Shown here: one piece after another, positions 35,645-47,639 of the stretch
How positions within the stretch are numbered: the stretch's first letter is position 1
Layout of the letters: each line of letters starts with the position of its first letter
NCBI GenBank assembly: GCA_026874595.1
Contig: CM049309.1
Coordinates: forward strand, 30,199,033-30,263,032
DNA from: Sipunculus nudus
Taxonomy: Eukaryota; Annelida; Sipuncula; Golfingiida; Sipunculidae
DNA: 64,000 nt
Direction of reading: 5' to 3'
Position numbers and translations under genes: made by a program
The notes under the pieces: generated by a model
Seen by the model: only the letters and a program-made list of their open reading frames with translations
The model's database searches: none
Told to the model about the DNA's origin: nothing

Positions 35645-36470
35645 TCAGACTACTCGTTGTACACGCTAAGCGTGTTGCCTTATCCAGAGTACACACAAAG
35701 CGTGATGCCTTGTCCGGTGTAGATGCTCAGCATGATGCCTTGTCCGGTGTACACGCTAAGCGTGAGGCCTTGTCCGGTGAATACGCTAAGCGTGAGGCCT
35801 TGTCCGGTGTACACGCTAAGCGTGAGGCCTCGTCCGGTGTACACGCTAAGCGTGAGGCCTCGTCCGGTGAACACGCTAAGTGTGATGCCTCGTCCGGTGT
35901 ACACGCTAAGCGTGATGCCTCGTCCGGTGTACACGCTAAGCGTGATGCCTCGTCCGGTGTACACGCTAAGCGTCATGCCTCGTCCGGTGTACACGCTAAG
36001 CGTCATGCCTCGTCCGGTGTACACGCTAAGCGTCATGCCTCGTCCGGTGTACACGCTAAGCGTGAGGCCTCGTCTGGTGTACACGCTAAGCGTGAGGTCT
36101 TGTCCGGTGTACACGCTAAGCGTGAGGCCTCGTCCGGTGTACACGCTAAGCGTGAGGCCTCGTCCGGTGAACACGCTAAGCCTGATGCCTTGTCCGGTGT
36201 ACACGCTAAGCCTGATGCCTCGTCCGGTGAACACGCTAAGCCTGATGCCTCGTCCGGTGTACACGCTAAGCCTGATGCCTCGTCCGGTGTACACGCTAAG
36301 CCTGATGCCTCGTCCGGTGTACACGCTAAGCGTGAGGTCTTGTCCGGTGTACACACAAAGCGTGATGCCTTGTCCGGTGTACACGCAAAGCGTGATGCCT
36401 TGTCCGGTGTACACGCTAAGCGTGAGGCCTTGTCCGGTGTACACGCTCAGCTTCATGCCTTGTCTCTTTA
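35645..36470 (+). repeat. 30-bp palindrome-rich minisatellite, about 27 units
   Basis: The period is exactly 30 bp. Each unit contains GTGTACAC (palindrome), CACGCTAAGCGTG (inverted repeat with a one-base loop) and in many units GAGGCCTC (palindrome), followed by GTCCG. Variation is at a few fixed positions (GAGG/GATG/CATG; CTTG/CTCG). Because 30 is divisible by three and stops are absent, frames of 250-296 codons are open on both strands. One encodes a decapeptide repeat with KR in each unit, but nothing else suggests it is translated. Lies in the first intron of the neuropeptide gene. Confidence 0.9.
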
Positions 36471-36529
36471 TTTAAAATCTTTTATAGATTCTCTCGATTA
36501 CAAGGCGATTCTCTTTACTTTTTAGGCCG

Positions 36530-38089
36530 ATAACCTTTCTTTTTTTTTAAATTTTTTACTTTGATTCCACTGGCTCTTGTCCAGCACGTGCCCAATTCCT
36601 TTGACCCAGACTCGGTTACCGATTTTCAAAACTCACACCGATCAAAGAGTCTCAGACTTCTCTTATATCATTACACGTACAAGAGAGTAGATGGATATAT
36701 CGCAGTAAAGCTAACGTTCTTTGCATAACAGTTTAAGAATCAATTCAAGCCCATCATACAAACTTCACTTTTAGGGCACATTTCTGGTACCAAACGGTGC
36801 AGCTTGTCCCTTGTACAGCGCGTTGTCGTTGTCGGACATACTATGACGGGCCACTCCCCCCAAAAGACGCTGTTATCATTAAACAAGTGTTTTCTTTCCA
36901 AGCAAGCCAAATTATTTGCTTAAAAAGTGAGCTGTTGTCTAGATACATGATGAAGTAACCTCAACATATCTTAAGCTTCATATACCTGGTGTATAAAACA
37001 CCAATACGTTCCTTAATTCTTCAGCATCGGTTGACAGGATAGAAACAGTACCGTCTTGTCTTCTTCATTATGTCAGCCAGTAATTAAAGGCAAAGACAAT
37101 ATAATTAAAAATCAAGGAGCCTTTTGTTTTCCGATAATAAATGTTAATTGTGTACACTAAAAACACATTGTCGTTGTCGTCGACGTTGCGGAATATGCCT
37201 TTATGTGTATATTTTCTTTATCAAGAAAAAAGATCTTTCGAGGTTTGTAGATGAAGATTCTTGATCGACAGGTACAAGTTATTCGTATTTTTATGTGCCC
37301 CACTAGCTCCCCTAACACATGCTTACTCGCCAGTTCAATAATAAAAAATAATGACAGCTCCAAAAAGGTTACAGGTGGTGAGTAAATAGATATGTAATTG
37401 CATGGTTGTTCAGTGTTGTTCATGTATATTCAACACCAGAATAAGACACAAGTCGGCTACAAATAATTCATAGCAAATTAATTTTGTTCAGTTTACAATT
37501 TATTCCCCCAGGTAGGCCCTGTTGAGATAACACTGAAAGCATTAAGAACCCTCGTGAAATTCTATAAAGAAATTTACACTCTTCAATTTAAAAAAAATGT
37601 TACAGCTCCCAGGCTTTCGGATATGAATAATTAAATATTGAATGTGGTATCGACCTTTTCTCCACCCCGCCTTATCTTTGCAAAATATTCTCTTGATTGA
37701 GGTTGACTGGATAATTTTACTACCGTTCAGTAGTAATTCGAGTATAATATTGATTATAACGGCGTATCGGTAAGCCTTACATTAATATTTACATATTCCA
37801 TTGTTGTTTATTACTTTTGAATGTTTACAGTTTATTTGTCTTTATCTTATAAATAAATAACCTTTGTTTTGATATATAATAAAAGAAATGTTTATAGTTC
37901 GGCCCTTGCGGGTGCTCAATTCTAACTTCCATCTGTGTATGATATCATAACAAGAGATAATTAAAAGGGTGTATATAGGCTAAAGTGTGGGGTAATTGCG
38001 TATGAAAAATAACCCCAAATTTTTAAATGACTTTTGAGTCAGCAGTTATGTTTCGTCTCAGCCTTGTCCGTACCCTTTCACTTGTAAAC

Positions 38090-38090
<1 letters not shown>
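36530..38090. other. intron, no feature seen
   Basis: No exon or repeat recognised. Confidence 0.5.

Positions 38091-38163
<73 letters not shown>
38091..38163. repeat. (AT)n microsatellite
   Basis: About 36 AT units with one TTTAT interruption. Confidence 0.95.
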
Positions 38164-38166
<3 letters not shown>

Positions 38167-38228
38167 TGCACTTTACATAAACAGTGCTTCAAAGTTTATT
38201 GAACCATTGTGAGAGTAAATATGAATAA

Positions 38229-38338
38229 GATTTACTGCTCATCCTGATTTTTTGCACATTGTTTACTCTCTGGAGAGTCATGTCCTGTCAGCTGATGAGA
38301 AGACTCCACAAGGGGAACAAGCAAGCTGACCTCGCCAG
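38229..38338 (+). other. weak candidate exon encoding a hydrophobic helix and basic tail
   Basis: The plus-strand frame reads DLLLILIFCTLFTLWRVMS, then a basic segment (QLMRRLHKGNKQADLA), and ends at a donor-like GCCAG|GTAATT. The pattern resembles a membrane helix followed by a cytoplasmic loop. The upstream acceptor is poor (no pyrimidine tract), it is antisense to the neuropeptide gene, and no partner exon was identified. It could equally be a chance frame. Confidence 0.2.
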
Positions 38339-38674
38339 GTAATTCATCGTCAGCAGATCTTTGATCTGTTTCATTTATTTGAAATAGAATTGTGTATTTT
38401 ATCTTATTTACTTGTGCTTCGCAAAGTCCTCTCGCTAGTTATTTCAATAACAATAAACCTGTATATTAAAAAATCCTGTATAAAGGTTCCCGTATTTAAT
38501 ATATCAAACCAATCTAATTAAAAATTGACTGCACTTTTTTTAGGTCATAGCAGGTCAATCCAGTTATCAGGGCGGCCACGCGTGACATGATGCAAGTACA
38601 ATACCGATTAATTCCAGGGTAGGACAGTTCACATATTTTGATGTGTTCTTAATGATACATTTATAACTAATGTA

Positions 38675-40455
38675 CTAGCGGGAAGTGTGACTAGCTCAGA
38701 AGATAAGATATTCCAGTACAACTAATGTACTAGCGGGAAGTGTGACTAGCTCAGAAGATAACATATTCCAGTATAAGTAATGTACTAGCGGGAAGTGTGA
38801 CTAACTCAGAAGATAAGATATTCCAGTATAACTAATGTACTAGCGGGAAGTGTGACTAGCTGAGAAGATAAGATATTCCAGTAAAACTAATGTACTAGCG
38901 GGAAGTGTGACTAGCTCAGAAGATAACATATTCCAGTATAACTAATGTACTAGCGGGAAGTGTGACTAGCTGAGAAGATAAGATATTCCAGTATAACTAA
39001 TGTACTAGCGGGAAGTGTGACTAGCTCAGAAGATAACATATTCCAGTATAAGTAATGTACTAGCGGGAAGTGTGACTAACTCAGAAGATAAGATATTTCA
39101 GTAAAACTAATGTACTAGCGGGAAGTGTGACTAGCTCAGAAGATAAGATATTCCAGTATAACTAATGTACTAGCGGGAAGTGTGACTAGCTCAGAAGATA
39201 ACATATTCCAGCAAACTAATGTACTGGCGGGAAGTGTGACTAGCTGAGAAGATAACATATTCCAGTATAACTAATGTACTAGCGGGAAGTGTGACTAACT
39301 CAGAAGATAACATATTCCAGTATAACTAATGTACTGGCGGGAAGTGTGACTAGCTGGGAAGATAACATATTCCAGTATAAGTAATGTACTAGCGGGAAGT
39401 GTGACTAACTCAGAAGATAAGATATTCCAGTATCACTAATGTGCCAGCGGGAAGTGTGACTAGCTCAGAAGATAAGATATTCCAGTACAACTAATGTACT
39501 AGCGGGAAGTGTGACTAGCTCAGAAGATAACATATTCCAGTATAAGTAATGTACTAGCGGGAAGTGTGACTAGCTCAGAAGATAGGATATTCCAGTATAA
39601 GTAATGTACTGGGAAGTGTTACTAGCTCAGAAGATAAGATATTCCAGTACAACTAATGTACTAGCGGGAAGTGTGACTAGCTCAGAAGATAACATATTCC
39701 AGTATAACTAATGTACTAGCGGGAAGTGTGACTAGCTCAGAAGATAACATATTCCAGTATAACTAATGTACTAGCGGGAAGTGTGACTAACTCAGAAGAT
39801 AACATATTCCAGTATAAGTAATGTACTAGCGGGAAGTGTGACTAGCTCAGAAGATAAGATATTTCAGTATAACTAATGTACTAGCGGGAAGTGTGACTAG
39901 CTCAGAAGATAAGATATTCCAGTATAACTAATGTACTTGCGGGAAGTGTGACTAGCTCAGAAGATAAGATATTCCAGTATAACTTATGTACTAGCGGGAA
40001 GTGTGACTAGCTCAGAAGATAAGATATTCCAGTATAACTAATGTACTAGCGGGAAGTGTGACTAGCTCAGAAGATAAGATATTCCAGTATAACTAATGTT
40101 CTAGCGGGAGGTGTGACTAGCTGAGAAGATAAGATATTTCAGTAAAACTAATATACTAGCGGGAAGTGTGACTAGCTCAGAAGATAAGATATTTCAGTAA
40201 AACTAATATACTAGCGGGAAGTGTGACTAGCTCAGAAGATAAGATATTTCAGTAAAACTAATGTACTAGCGGGAAGTGTGACTAGCTCAGAAGATAAGAT
40301 ATTTCAGTAAAACTAATATACTAGCGGGAAGTGTGACTAGCTCAGAAGATAACATATTTCAGTAAAACTAATGTACTAGCGGGAAGTGCGACTAACTCAG
40401 AAGATAAGATATTTCAGTATAACTAATGTACTAGCGGGAAGTGCGACTACATAAA
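38675..40455 (+). repeat. 55-bp minisatellite, about 32 units
   Basis: The unit is 55 bp with landmarks CTAATGTACTAGCGGGAAG, TGTGACTAGCTCAGAAGATA and a GATATTCCAGTATAA end. Variants (AACATATT/AAGATATT, TAACTCAG/TAGCTCAG, TTTCAG/TTCCAG) are interspersed. The last eight or so units share the TTTCAG variant, suggesting local amplification. It lies in the first intron of the neuropeptide gene. Confidence 0.95.
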
Positions 40456-40904
40456 ATAAGTATAAATGATGTGAGGGCGGTTAGTGGGACTGTACCTCCT
40501 GAGACATGATGTTTATGGCATATACGGACATGGGAGTAGGACGCATGGTATTTAGTGGGACGTATATTTATTATAAATATCGTCAGCGCCTCAGGCATCA
40601 TACAGGCAGCTGTGCACCTGAAGAGATTCTTGACGCGTGACGCGCGCTTGCCGCGAAGGACTTGCTAATAATAACTTAACTTTAGAAGGTTTTCCCGGTA
40701 ATAATTTATATAACAATACATATTTATGTATACGTATAGATAAAACACGTGCAACAAAGCGACACAAATTATGATTATTATTAACAGTAGTGAAATAGTT
40801 CTGTCATACTTTAAACATTTTAGATCACAAAGACAGAAACATTGTTAAACAATTTTACCAATGCTTATCATGATTTCTATTTTATAAAGATAAGCCATTA
40901 AATG

Positions 40905-41165
40905 CGAGGCATCTAATTTAGTATGACGTGTTGAATTAAGTATGATGTATGGTGTTTAGTATGGCGTATGGTAATTAGTGTGACGTATGATATTAAGTAT
41001 GACGTATGGTAATGAGGATGACGTATGGTATTAAATATTAGACAAGGTATTTTGTATGACGTATAGTATTTAGGTTGACGTATGATATAAAGTATGACGT
41101 ATGGTATTTAGTATGACGTATGGTATTTTGTATGACGTATGGTATTTAGTGAGATGTATGATAGT
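40905..41165 (+). repeat. degenerate 19-bp tandem repeat
   Basis: TATGGTATTTAGTATGACG recurs about a dozen times with substitutions and small indels. Confidence 0.8.
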
Positions 41166-41169
41166 ATCA

Positions 41170-43350
41170 ACATTTCCTAGCACTACAGGTCTGTACCCGC
41201 GTCTCTCTTCTCAGGTCTCCGTCACGGGAGGTCAGGGGATTTTAGGTCTGGTATATACTCGTCTCAAAGGAAAGTAAATGCCTTAAATAAACATTTAATC
41301 AAGTTAACAATGGTAGAACGGGGATTAAAGTGAGTGGACGCCTTTCTAGACATTTATAACTTTAAAATGACATCGTGATTCATCTAAACTTTACCTAAAC
41401 GTCTGTGTTCTTACAAAACCGGAGCCACCCACAGCTGGTGACAATATAATATTAACAACTACCACACCTCATACAGGCGCAAGGCAATCCTGGTGGAAGC
41501 TCAGCATTGTTTTATACTTACCACTCCACTATATATACAGTGCTCCGCATCTACCCCTGTCCGCAGTCACCTTTTTTTAACAGTGTATATATAGTAATGC
41601 CTACTGTAACAATCTCTTGTGAGTGACATACATGTTGCTTTTTTTAAATTTTATTTTGGTCAGTTCAAGTAACAGCTTCTTAATTAAAGTATGTAGTTAT
41701 TTCATAAACAAAATGCTCTGTACAATTTTACCAGAGTAAAATTAAAACAGAAGGTTGTATAAACTGATACCGTGACGAGGACACAGAAAGCTCCGCCGTG
41801 TGATCAACAATAGCGCTTTGTCAAATGTCAACGTCAACTTTAGTCAAATTAAATTTGCGTTTAAAAAACAGACGATCTTTCGCACTTTGTGGAAAGTTAT
41901 TTTAAATTAGAGAAGTTTTGTATCGTTACAATTAGCCTAATACGAATCAACCTCGAGAAGCGACAAAGTCATTATATTATTGCGAGTGCTCCAAACACCC
42001 GCACGGTACAATGTCCATCATAAACACACTTTTGGACCAGAACTGCCTATTACATACAAAAACACCTCTTCTTACTTGCATTTCGGAGGCATGAACAAAT
42101 ATCTGACACCTTGAACAAACTTAGAACCACTTAAAATGATGCATTAAGAGTTTCAGGTGACAAAACAGTATTACGTAATTGTGCACGAGGACACCCTCTG
42201 ACGGCATCTGCGAAGTTAAACGAATTTTTGAAAAAACAATAACACTTATACTGCCTCAAGATGAAAAAAAGATAAAACTATTACACTTTAAAGGGATTTA
42301 ACAACGTCCAGATTTTGTTTTATCTGACGGAGAACCAGTGGCAGCAGAGTAGACTGGCCTCTCTGTAGGTATCACTTTGGCAACAGGAATTTTGTATTCT
42401 TGAAAAACTGACGAGGAAGCTGCCAATGTGTGATGTAAAGATAAATTATTGGTTACATTATCAGATATCAAATTTCATTTAGTGGCAAAAACAATCCGTT
42501 TGTAATTTTTTTTTTAAAATAGTTTTAAAAGTCTAATTTGATATTATTCCGAACATTGACAGCGAAAGCTCACATATAATGTAAAATGGAATTTAATTAC
42601 ATTTCCAGCACTAAGACAAAAATTAGTCAAAACAATATAGCAGATTAGGTATATGTTCATGCTGAAATAATTAAAAGCAAGTTAACATTCTAAAATGTGC
42701 ACGTAATAATTTTAATTAAATACTTAATAAATCCTTAACTGGTTTCCATTATTAGCCGGTATATGAAAATATGGAATATAATGAGGTTTGATAAAACCTC
42801 AGGTTATTCGTTGAATTCATTAGCAATTAAGCGTTTAATCCCGGATCTACAAAACGTCAGTTACACAACTGTACAAGTAATCAGGTAGCTCGAGTTTTAT
42901 CATAGTGGCTTCTAAAAAGTCAAGGAATTGGTAATTCAAAAGACGCTTCATGTATTCTTTTTAAATCAAACCTGTACAAGTCTGTTTAAGACGAAAGGCA
43001 TTTCATGTAAAAACATGAGTGATATACCTCTCATTGATTCTATATTGTACAAAACCAGCGTCATACGGCATTTTGTGACGAATATAAAACAATTCAGGTA
43101 ATACGGAATCAAGCTACAAACATGGCTGTGTCATATCTAAATTTCCCTAGAGATGTGATTTAAATTTTAACTATTTCAATCTGTCTGTAAATCTTCTGAA
43201 GCTGATGTCCATCATATATGGATGCGAAAAACAGCTTTATTACTGATGAGAATGGTCCTCAGAAATTTAAATACGCGTTTATTACCACGGGTAAACTGCT
43301 CAGTAAAGTCACATAGCATATTTATCAGGTTGTTATACAAGAAATCCTAT
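41170..43350. other. intron, no feature seen
   Basis: AT-rich, no exon or repeat recognised. Confidence 0.5.
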
Positions 43351-43356
43351 ACTCAC

Positions 43357-43427
43357 CAATCACGGGCGCTGTTCTGGAGTGGTACTGAGACGAGTGGTGA
43401 GGTGATGATGACGTTGCCAGAATGAAT
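43357..43427 (-). other. candidate untranslated first exon of the neuropeptide gene
   Basis: A strong donor GATTG|GTGAGTATAG ends this stretch at 43357. Upstream, a TATAAA box (43456-43451) sits about 30 bp from an initiator-like CCATTC (A at 43427). This would give a 71-nt first exon spliced over 8 kb to 35336. The arrangement is typical of a TATA-driven secreted-peptide gene. The link is inference from signals and orientation only. Confidence 0.35.
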
Positions 43428-43450
43428 GGCCGTACGGTATTAAAGCCTAC

Positions 43451-43456
43451 TTTATA
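43451..43456 (-). promoter_or_regulatory. candidate TATA box
   Basis: The minus strand reads GCAGGTATAAAGTAGGC. TATAAA is followed at a distance of about 30 bp by an initiator-like CCATTC and about 100 bp on by a consensus splice donor. It may be the neuropeptide gene promoter. Confidence 0.35.
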
Positions 43457-43736
43457 CCTGCGCCGGGAAGCTCATTAGTAAATACCTCTGTGATTTGTTC
43501 ATGAGATATGCATGAACGTGGGCAGGGCGCTCCTGTTCGTCATGAAAGAATCCATCGGACAATGACAAACAGTTAAACATTGGTGTTAAGTTCACTACTA
43601 TCCTGATAATAATTTATTGAATTTTGTAATGCAAAGCTAATACGGGCTTAGCTAGTGACTGAACGTTCCCAGAATAGTTGATATATTGTAGAGACTGCTG
43701 TTTTATAGCAACTATCCTTGTGCACGGAAATATATA

Positions 43737-43740
<4 letters not shown>

Positions 43741-43774
<34 letters not shown>
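43741..43774. repeat. (GA)n microsatellite
   Basis: About 17 GA units. Confidence 0.95.
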
Positions 43775-43778
<4 letters not shown>

Positions 43779-43974
43779 TCCTTTTCCCCTTTGCTTTAGG
43801 ATACTTGGCCTATAATAAATACCTCTAATTTACTTTGTCAGTCTAATGTTATAATATCTCTTTATAACTGTGGTTGCTTCAAATAACAAGGTCTAAGATG
43901 TTTTCAGCGCTCTATAACCGTTAATCAACTGTGTACTGTAACAGCTTTGTCACAGTAAGAAAAACAGTGGACTG

Positions 43975-44260
43975 AAAATGACAGCTGCATGAGATTAACA
44001 TTTTTCACACGCAGGTAACATGAGAATAACAGTTCTCACACAGAGGTCACATTTGCATGAGAATAACAGTTTTCACACAGAGGAAAAAGTTGCATGAGAA
44101 TAACAGTTCTCATGCAGTTCTCACACAAAAATAACAGTTGCACGAGAATAACAGTTCTCACACAGAGGTAACAGTTGCGTGAGAATAACAGTTCTCACAC
44201 AGAGGTAACAGTTGCGTGAGAATAACAGTTCTAACAGAGAGGTAACAGTAACGTAAGTAT
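43975..44260 (+). repeat. 37-bp tandem repeat, about 7 units
   Basis: Landmarks are TAACAGTTCTCACACAGAGG, then TAACAGTTGCGTGAGAA. The first units are diverged and shorter. Confidence 0.8.
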
Positions 44261-44566
44261 AACTATACGAAATAAAATCTGCCTTGAACCGATACGACTT
44301 AGCGGAATTTGGCAAATGGATTTTCTTCGAACGTGAAGCTTTTTTTATCCGTGCAGGGCAGTGTGTTTTTAAATGGTGATCTTTTGAAATATAAACGAGT
44401 GTGGGATTTCAATCAGTTTTAGACTAATAAATTATACTTTTTTTGTTGTGTTTACTCAACTGATCTTGACTTCTTTACAGCTGCGGGTTTTCACCAAACT
44501 GCACTACAAGTCACGTGACTCTTTCAAAAAGAAACAGGAATTAACCACAAATACTGATCTTTTCAG

Positions 44567-44770
44567 GTGTCCCTGTATCCTGCACTGGTTGAAATATCTG
44601 AATACTTACAGGACCTTTTAAACAATGAGCGGGCGTTGATTCCCGAGGGTGTTGTGTACATTCACGATGACCCGGACAGACGCGCGCACGTCACCCGGCC
44701 CGCCCTGACATTCAGGAATTGCTATCACAGAAAAGGCCTCGACATTTACTCGTATTTCACAAACGAATGA
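44567..44770 (+). CDS. candidate 3'-terminal exon of an unknown protein
   Basis: An acceptor (CTGATCTTTTCAG|GTGTCC) precedes a 67-codon open frame ending in TGA at 44768-44770. The protein reads PALVEISEYLQDLL, then an acidic/basic stretch (IHDDPDRRAHVTR) and a tail with a single Cys (TFRNCYHRKGLDIYSYF). Codon use is GC-richer than the surrounding intronic DNA (for example GACCCGGACAGACGCGCGC), which favours real coding sequence. I do not recognise the family. No upstream exon with matching phase was found on the plus strand, so the gene, if real, must reach back through the repeat arrays or start nearby in a small exon. Confidence 0.4.
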   Translation: MSLYPALVEISEYLQDLLNNERALIPEGVVYIHDDPDRRAHVTRPALTFRNCYHRKGLDIYSYFTNE

Positions 44771-45480
44771 ATGAGTGATGAGACGTACGTAACGGCATTT
44801 GTTTTTGAGCTGTTTGGTTGACCTCGCCGCTGGGGAACAGATTGCATTGTAGAAAGATTCACCATTTCAAATATAAAACGATATCATACAAATCAATGAT
44901 TTTTGTAAAAACTTATCCGCTGGAAATAGATCCCTGCTTCGAGGTGGCTTATGAATTATATAAATACTTCTCTGAAATATCCAGTACTAAACATTCTACT
45001 AAACTGGAAATTTGGGATTATAATATATAACACTGAAAAGCATGAAGGCTTAAATATGCTGATTCGAATAATTCAGCTGAATTTCCATGTTTGTTTTAAT
45101 GATTAGGAATGGTTATATTTAATCGCAAACACCCCATACCCTATGATAGTGTGTGCATAATGACTGATGTCAACTACGTGGTAAAATGTCAAATTAATCG
45201 GGAATAAACAACTGTTGTAGAACAACGACACGAATGATGACATCACGCCATCCTCGAAACTTCACGACAGTTATACATTACATTACATGCCAGTATATAC
45301 AGCAAGATGGTATTACTTACACACATGTTTACAACATTCCTTTGATTTAACTGTATTGAAGCAAAATATCTCCTCAGTGTTATATATGATGATCAAAACT
45401 AGCAGGTGATCCAGAACTTCATTATTTACAAACAATATTCCAAATATCGTATGAATTTCTAAGACGCATAACGTCTTAAA
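44771..45480. other. no gene seen
   Basis: Possible 3' flank of the exon above. AATAAA occurs within GGGAATAAAC at about 45204. Nothing else distinctive. Confidence 0.45.
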
Positions 45481-45484
45481 TAAT

Positions 45485-46195
45485 GCAAGACAGGGGCAGG
45501 CTGTGGGAACCGTCAGACCACCAGGACATTACACCATATAAACTGTAGAACAAGAGGAGGTTTATGTACGTGAGAGGGCATTACAAACTGTCCACCTGGA
45601 CATTACACCTCATAAAATGTAGATAGAACAAAGGGGAGGTTTATGTACGTAAGAGGGCATTCCAGACCGACAACAAGGACATTACATCTCATAAACATTC
45701 TGGAACAAAAGGAGGTTAATGTACGTGAGAGGGCATTACAGACCGACCACCAGGACATATAATTCTCATAAAAATTCTAGAACAAGAGGAGATTTATGTA
45801 CCTCAGAGGGCATTACAAACTGACCACCTGGACATTACACCTCATAAAATGTAGAACAAGGGGAGGTTTATGTACGTAAGAGGGCATTTCAGACCGACCA
45901 CCAGGACATTACATCTCATTAACATTCTGGAACAAAGGGAGGTTAATGTACGTGAGAGGGCATTACAGACCGACCACCAGGACATTACACCTCATAAACT
46001 GTAGAACAAAAGGAACTGTATGTACGTGAGAGGGCAGTACAGACAGCCCACCAGGACATTACACCTCACATACATTCTAGAACAAGAGGAGGTTTATGTA
46101 CGTGAGAGGGCATTCCAGACCGACCACCAGGACATTACATCTCGTAAATTGTAAAACCAGAGGAGAGTTATGTACGTGAGAGGACATTACAAACC
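45485..46195 (+). repeat. 74-bp minisatellite, about 9 units
   Basis: Landmarks are ACCACCAGGACATTACA, CTCATAAACTGTAGAAC, GGAGGTTTATGTACGTGAGA and GGGCATTACAGACCG. Units alternate between two variants (GTAGAAC and TTCTGGAAC). Confidence 0.9.
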
Positions 46196-46199
46196 AATG

Positions 46200-47110
46200 A
46201 TGCTATAGGGTGTCTTGGACATTATCCTTGGCAGAGTACGTTCGTGACACATGGTATCTGTTTGTCACAGACTGTTACAAACCCCATATTCAAAATATCA
46301 CATTCCGTGGGCGTTTTGTGAATTAATCAATAAAATAACAGGATGACAGGGGATAGTCCCGTTTGTTTCACTGAGATTCAGAATCTACATTTTGAATTAA
46401 ATCTCTCGATCAGACCTTGTCATTACTTGGACTCCCCATTCTCAATCAAAGAGTTCACCTAGCCACACTGTTTCTCACAAAAACACCACTTATAATACAC
46501 AATGTCTTCTCAATGGTTTGCTTTAATAAATCTTAATCCTAACATCACTCGTGAGCCTACAGCTCCAAAATACTCATGTGAACGGACAGTATTGTTTGGA
46601 TGATTTAGGAATATTAACAAAAACCATCCGGTAGTAAAAATTCCATCCGGGTGCATCTAAAGGGACAATTTGTAATAAAACTGCCAATATTGTAATACTT
46701 ATCAATAATATAGTATGATCAAATCTCTAAAATTCTCATACAAACTATATTCAAATAAAAAGGCGAGAGGGAAAATTCAGTGTTGTAATTAATACTATCT
46801 TAAGCTTCGGAAAAATTCTCGAAACAACTCATGCACCATTGAATATATTTTATATTTAATGTATACTGATTCTGTGAGAATAAAATGAGACGCCTTTTTT
46901 GTATGTAGTGTGGCTGTCATAAAAGGTCCATCTTTTCCTAATTACTACGTTTGAATAGAAATTGAATAGATATAGAATTGGCCTTATTTATATCAAGTTT
47001 AAGGACATCGAATAATATTATAATGAACCGTACCTTCACATATTCGTGTATTTATAATAATTATATAATATCATTCTTCAATAATGGAGACAATCATACT
47101 TGCACTGTGT
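46200..47110. other. no gene seen
   Basis: AT-rich, no exon or repeat recognised. Confidence 0.5.
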
Positions 47111-47114
47111 CTAC

Positions 47115-47540
47115 TGCTGAAACAGACCTGATACAGACCTGTATACCGCTGATACAGACCTGTATACCGCTGATACAGACCTGTATACCGCTGACACAGA
47201 CCTGTATACCGCTGACACAGACCTGTATACCGCTGACACAGACCTGTATACCGCTGATACAGACCTGTATACCGCTGATACAGACCTGTATACCGCTGAT
47301 ACAGACCTGTATACCGCTGATACAGACCTGTATACCGCTGATACAGACCTGTATACCGCTGACACAGACCTGTATACCGCTGATACAGACCTGTATACCG
47401 CTGATACAGACCTGTATACCGCTGATAAAGACCTGTATACCGCTGATACAGACCTGTATACCGCTGATACAGACCTGTATACCGCTGATACAGACCTGTA
47501 TACCGCTGATACAGACTTGTATACCGCTGAAACAGACCAA
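47115..47540 (+). repeat. 21-bp minisatellite, about 20 units
   Basis: The unit is CTGATACAGACCTGTATACC plus G, with a CTGACACAG variant. Each unit contains the inverted repeat ACAG-acctg-TATAC-like core (CAGACCTGTATAC). It is divisible by three and open on both strands, so the LIQTCIP/ISGIQVC repeat peptides are products of the repeat and not evidence of a gene. Confidence 0.95.
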
Positions 47541-47639
47541 TATATCTTTTATTGACACGTGCCCCCCCCCCCCCATGTCCGCCATTGACATTGATCCAAG
47601 AGAGATAGGCAACAGATGTTATCTCAATTTTTAAAGTTC

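Noticed and set aside
35635-36525. 296-codon frame with KR-containing repeats as a second neuropeptide gene
   Set aside because: No signal peptide; frames on both strands are equally open; palindromic DNA repeat explains it.
38675-40455. CRISPR-like array
   Set aside because: Units are contiguous tandem repeats without unique spacers, in a eukaryotic context. The same applies to the other arrays.
44567-44770. Conopressin/vasotocin-like peptide from the FRNCYHRKG segment
   Set aside because: Only one Cys and no cleavage or neurophysin context; the resemblance to a CFIRNCPKG-type peptide is superficial.
46978-47634. 218-codon frame with LIQTCIP repeats and its antisense counterparts
   Set aside because: The 21-bp repeat is a multiple of three and open on both strands. 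No signal peptide or splice support, and the flanks are AT-rich non-coding DNA.
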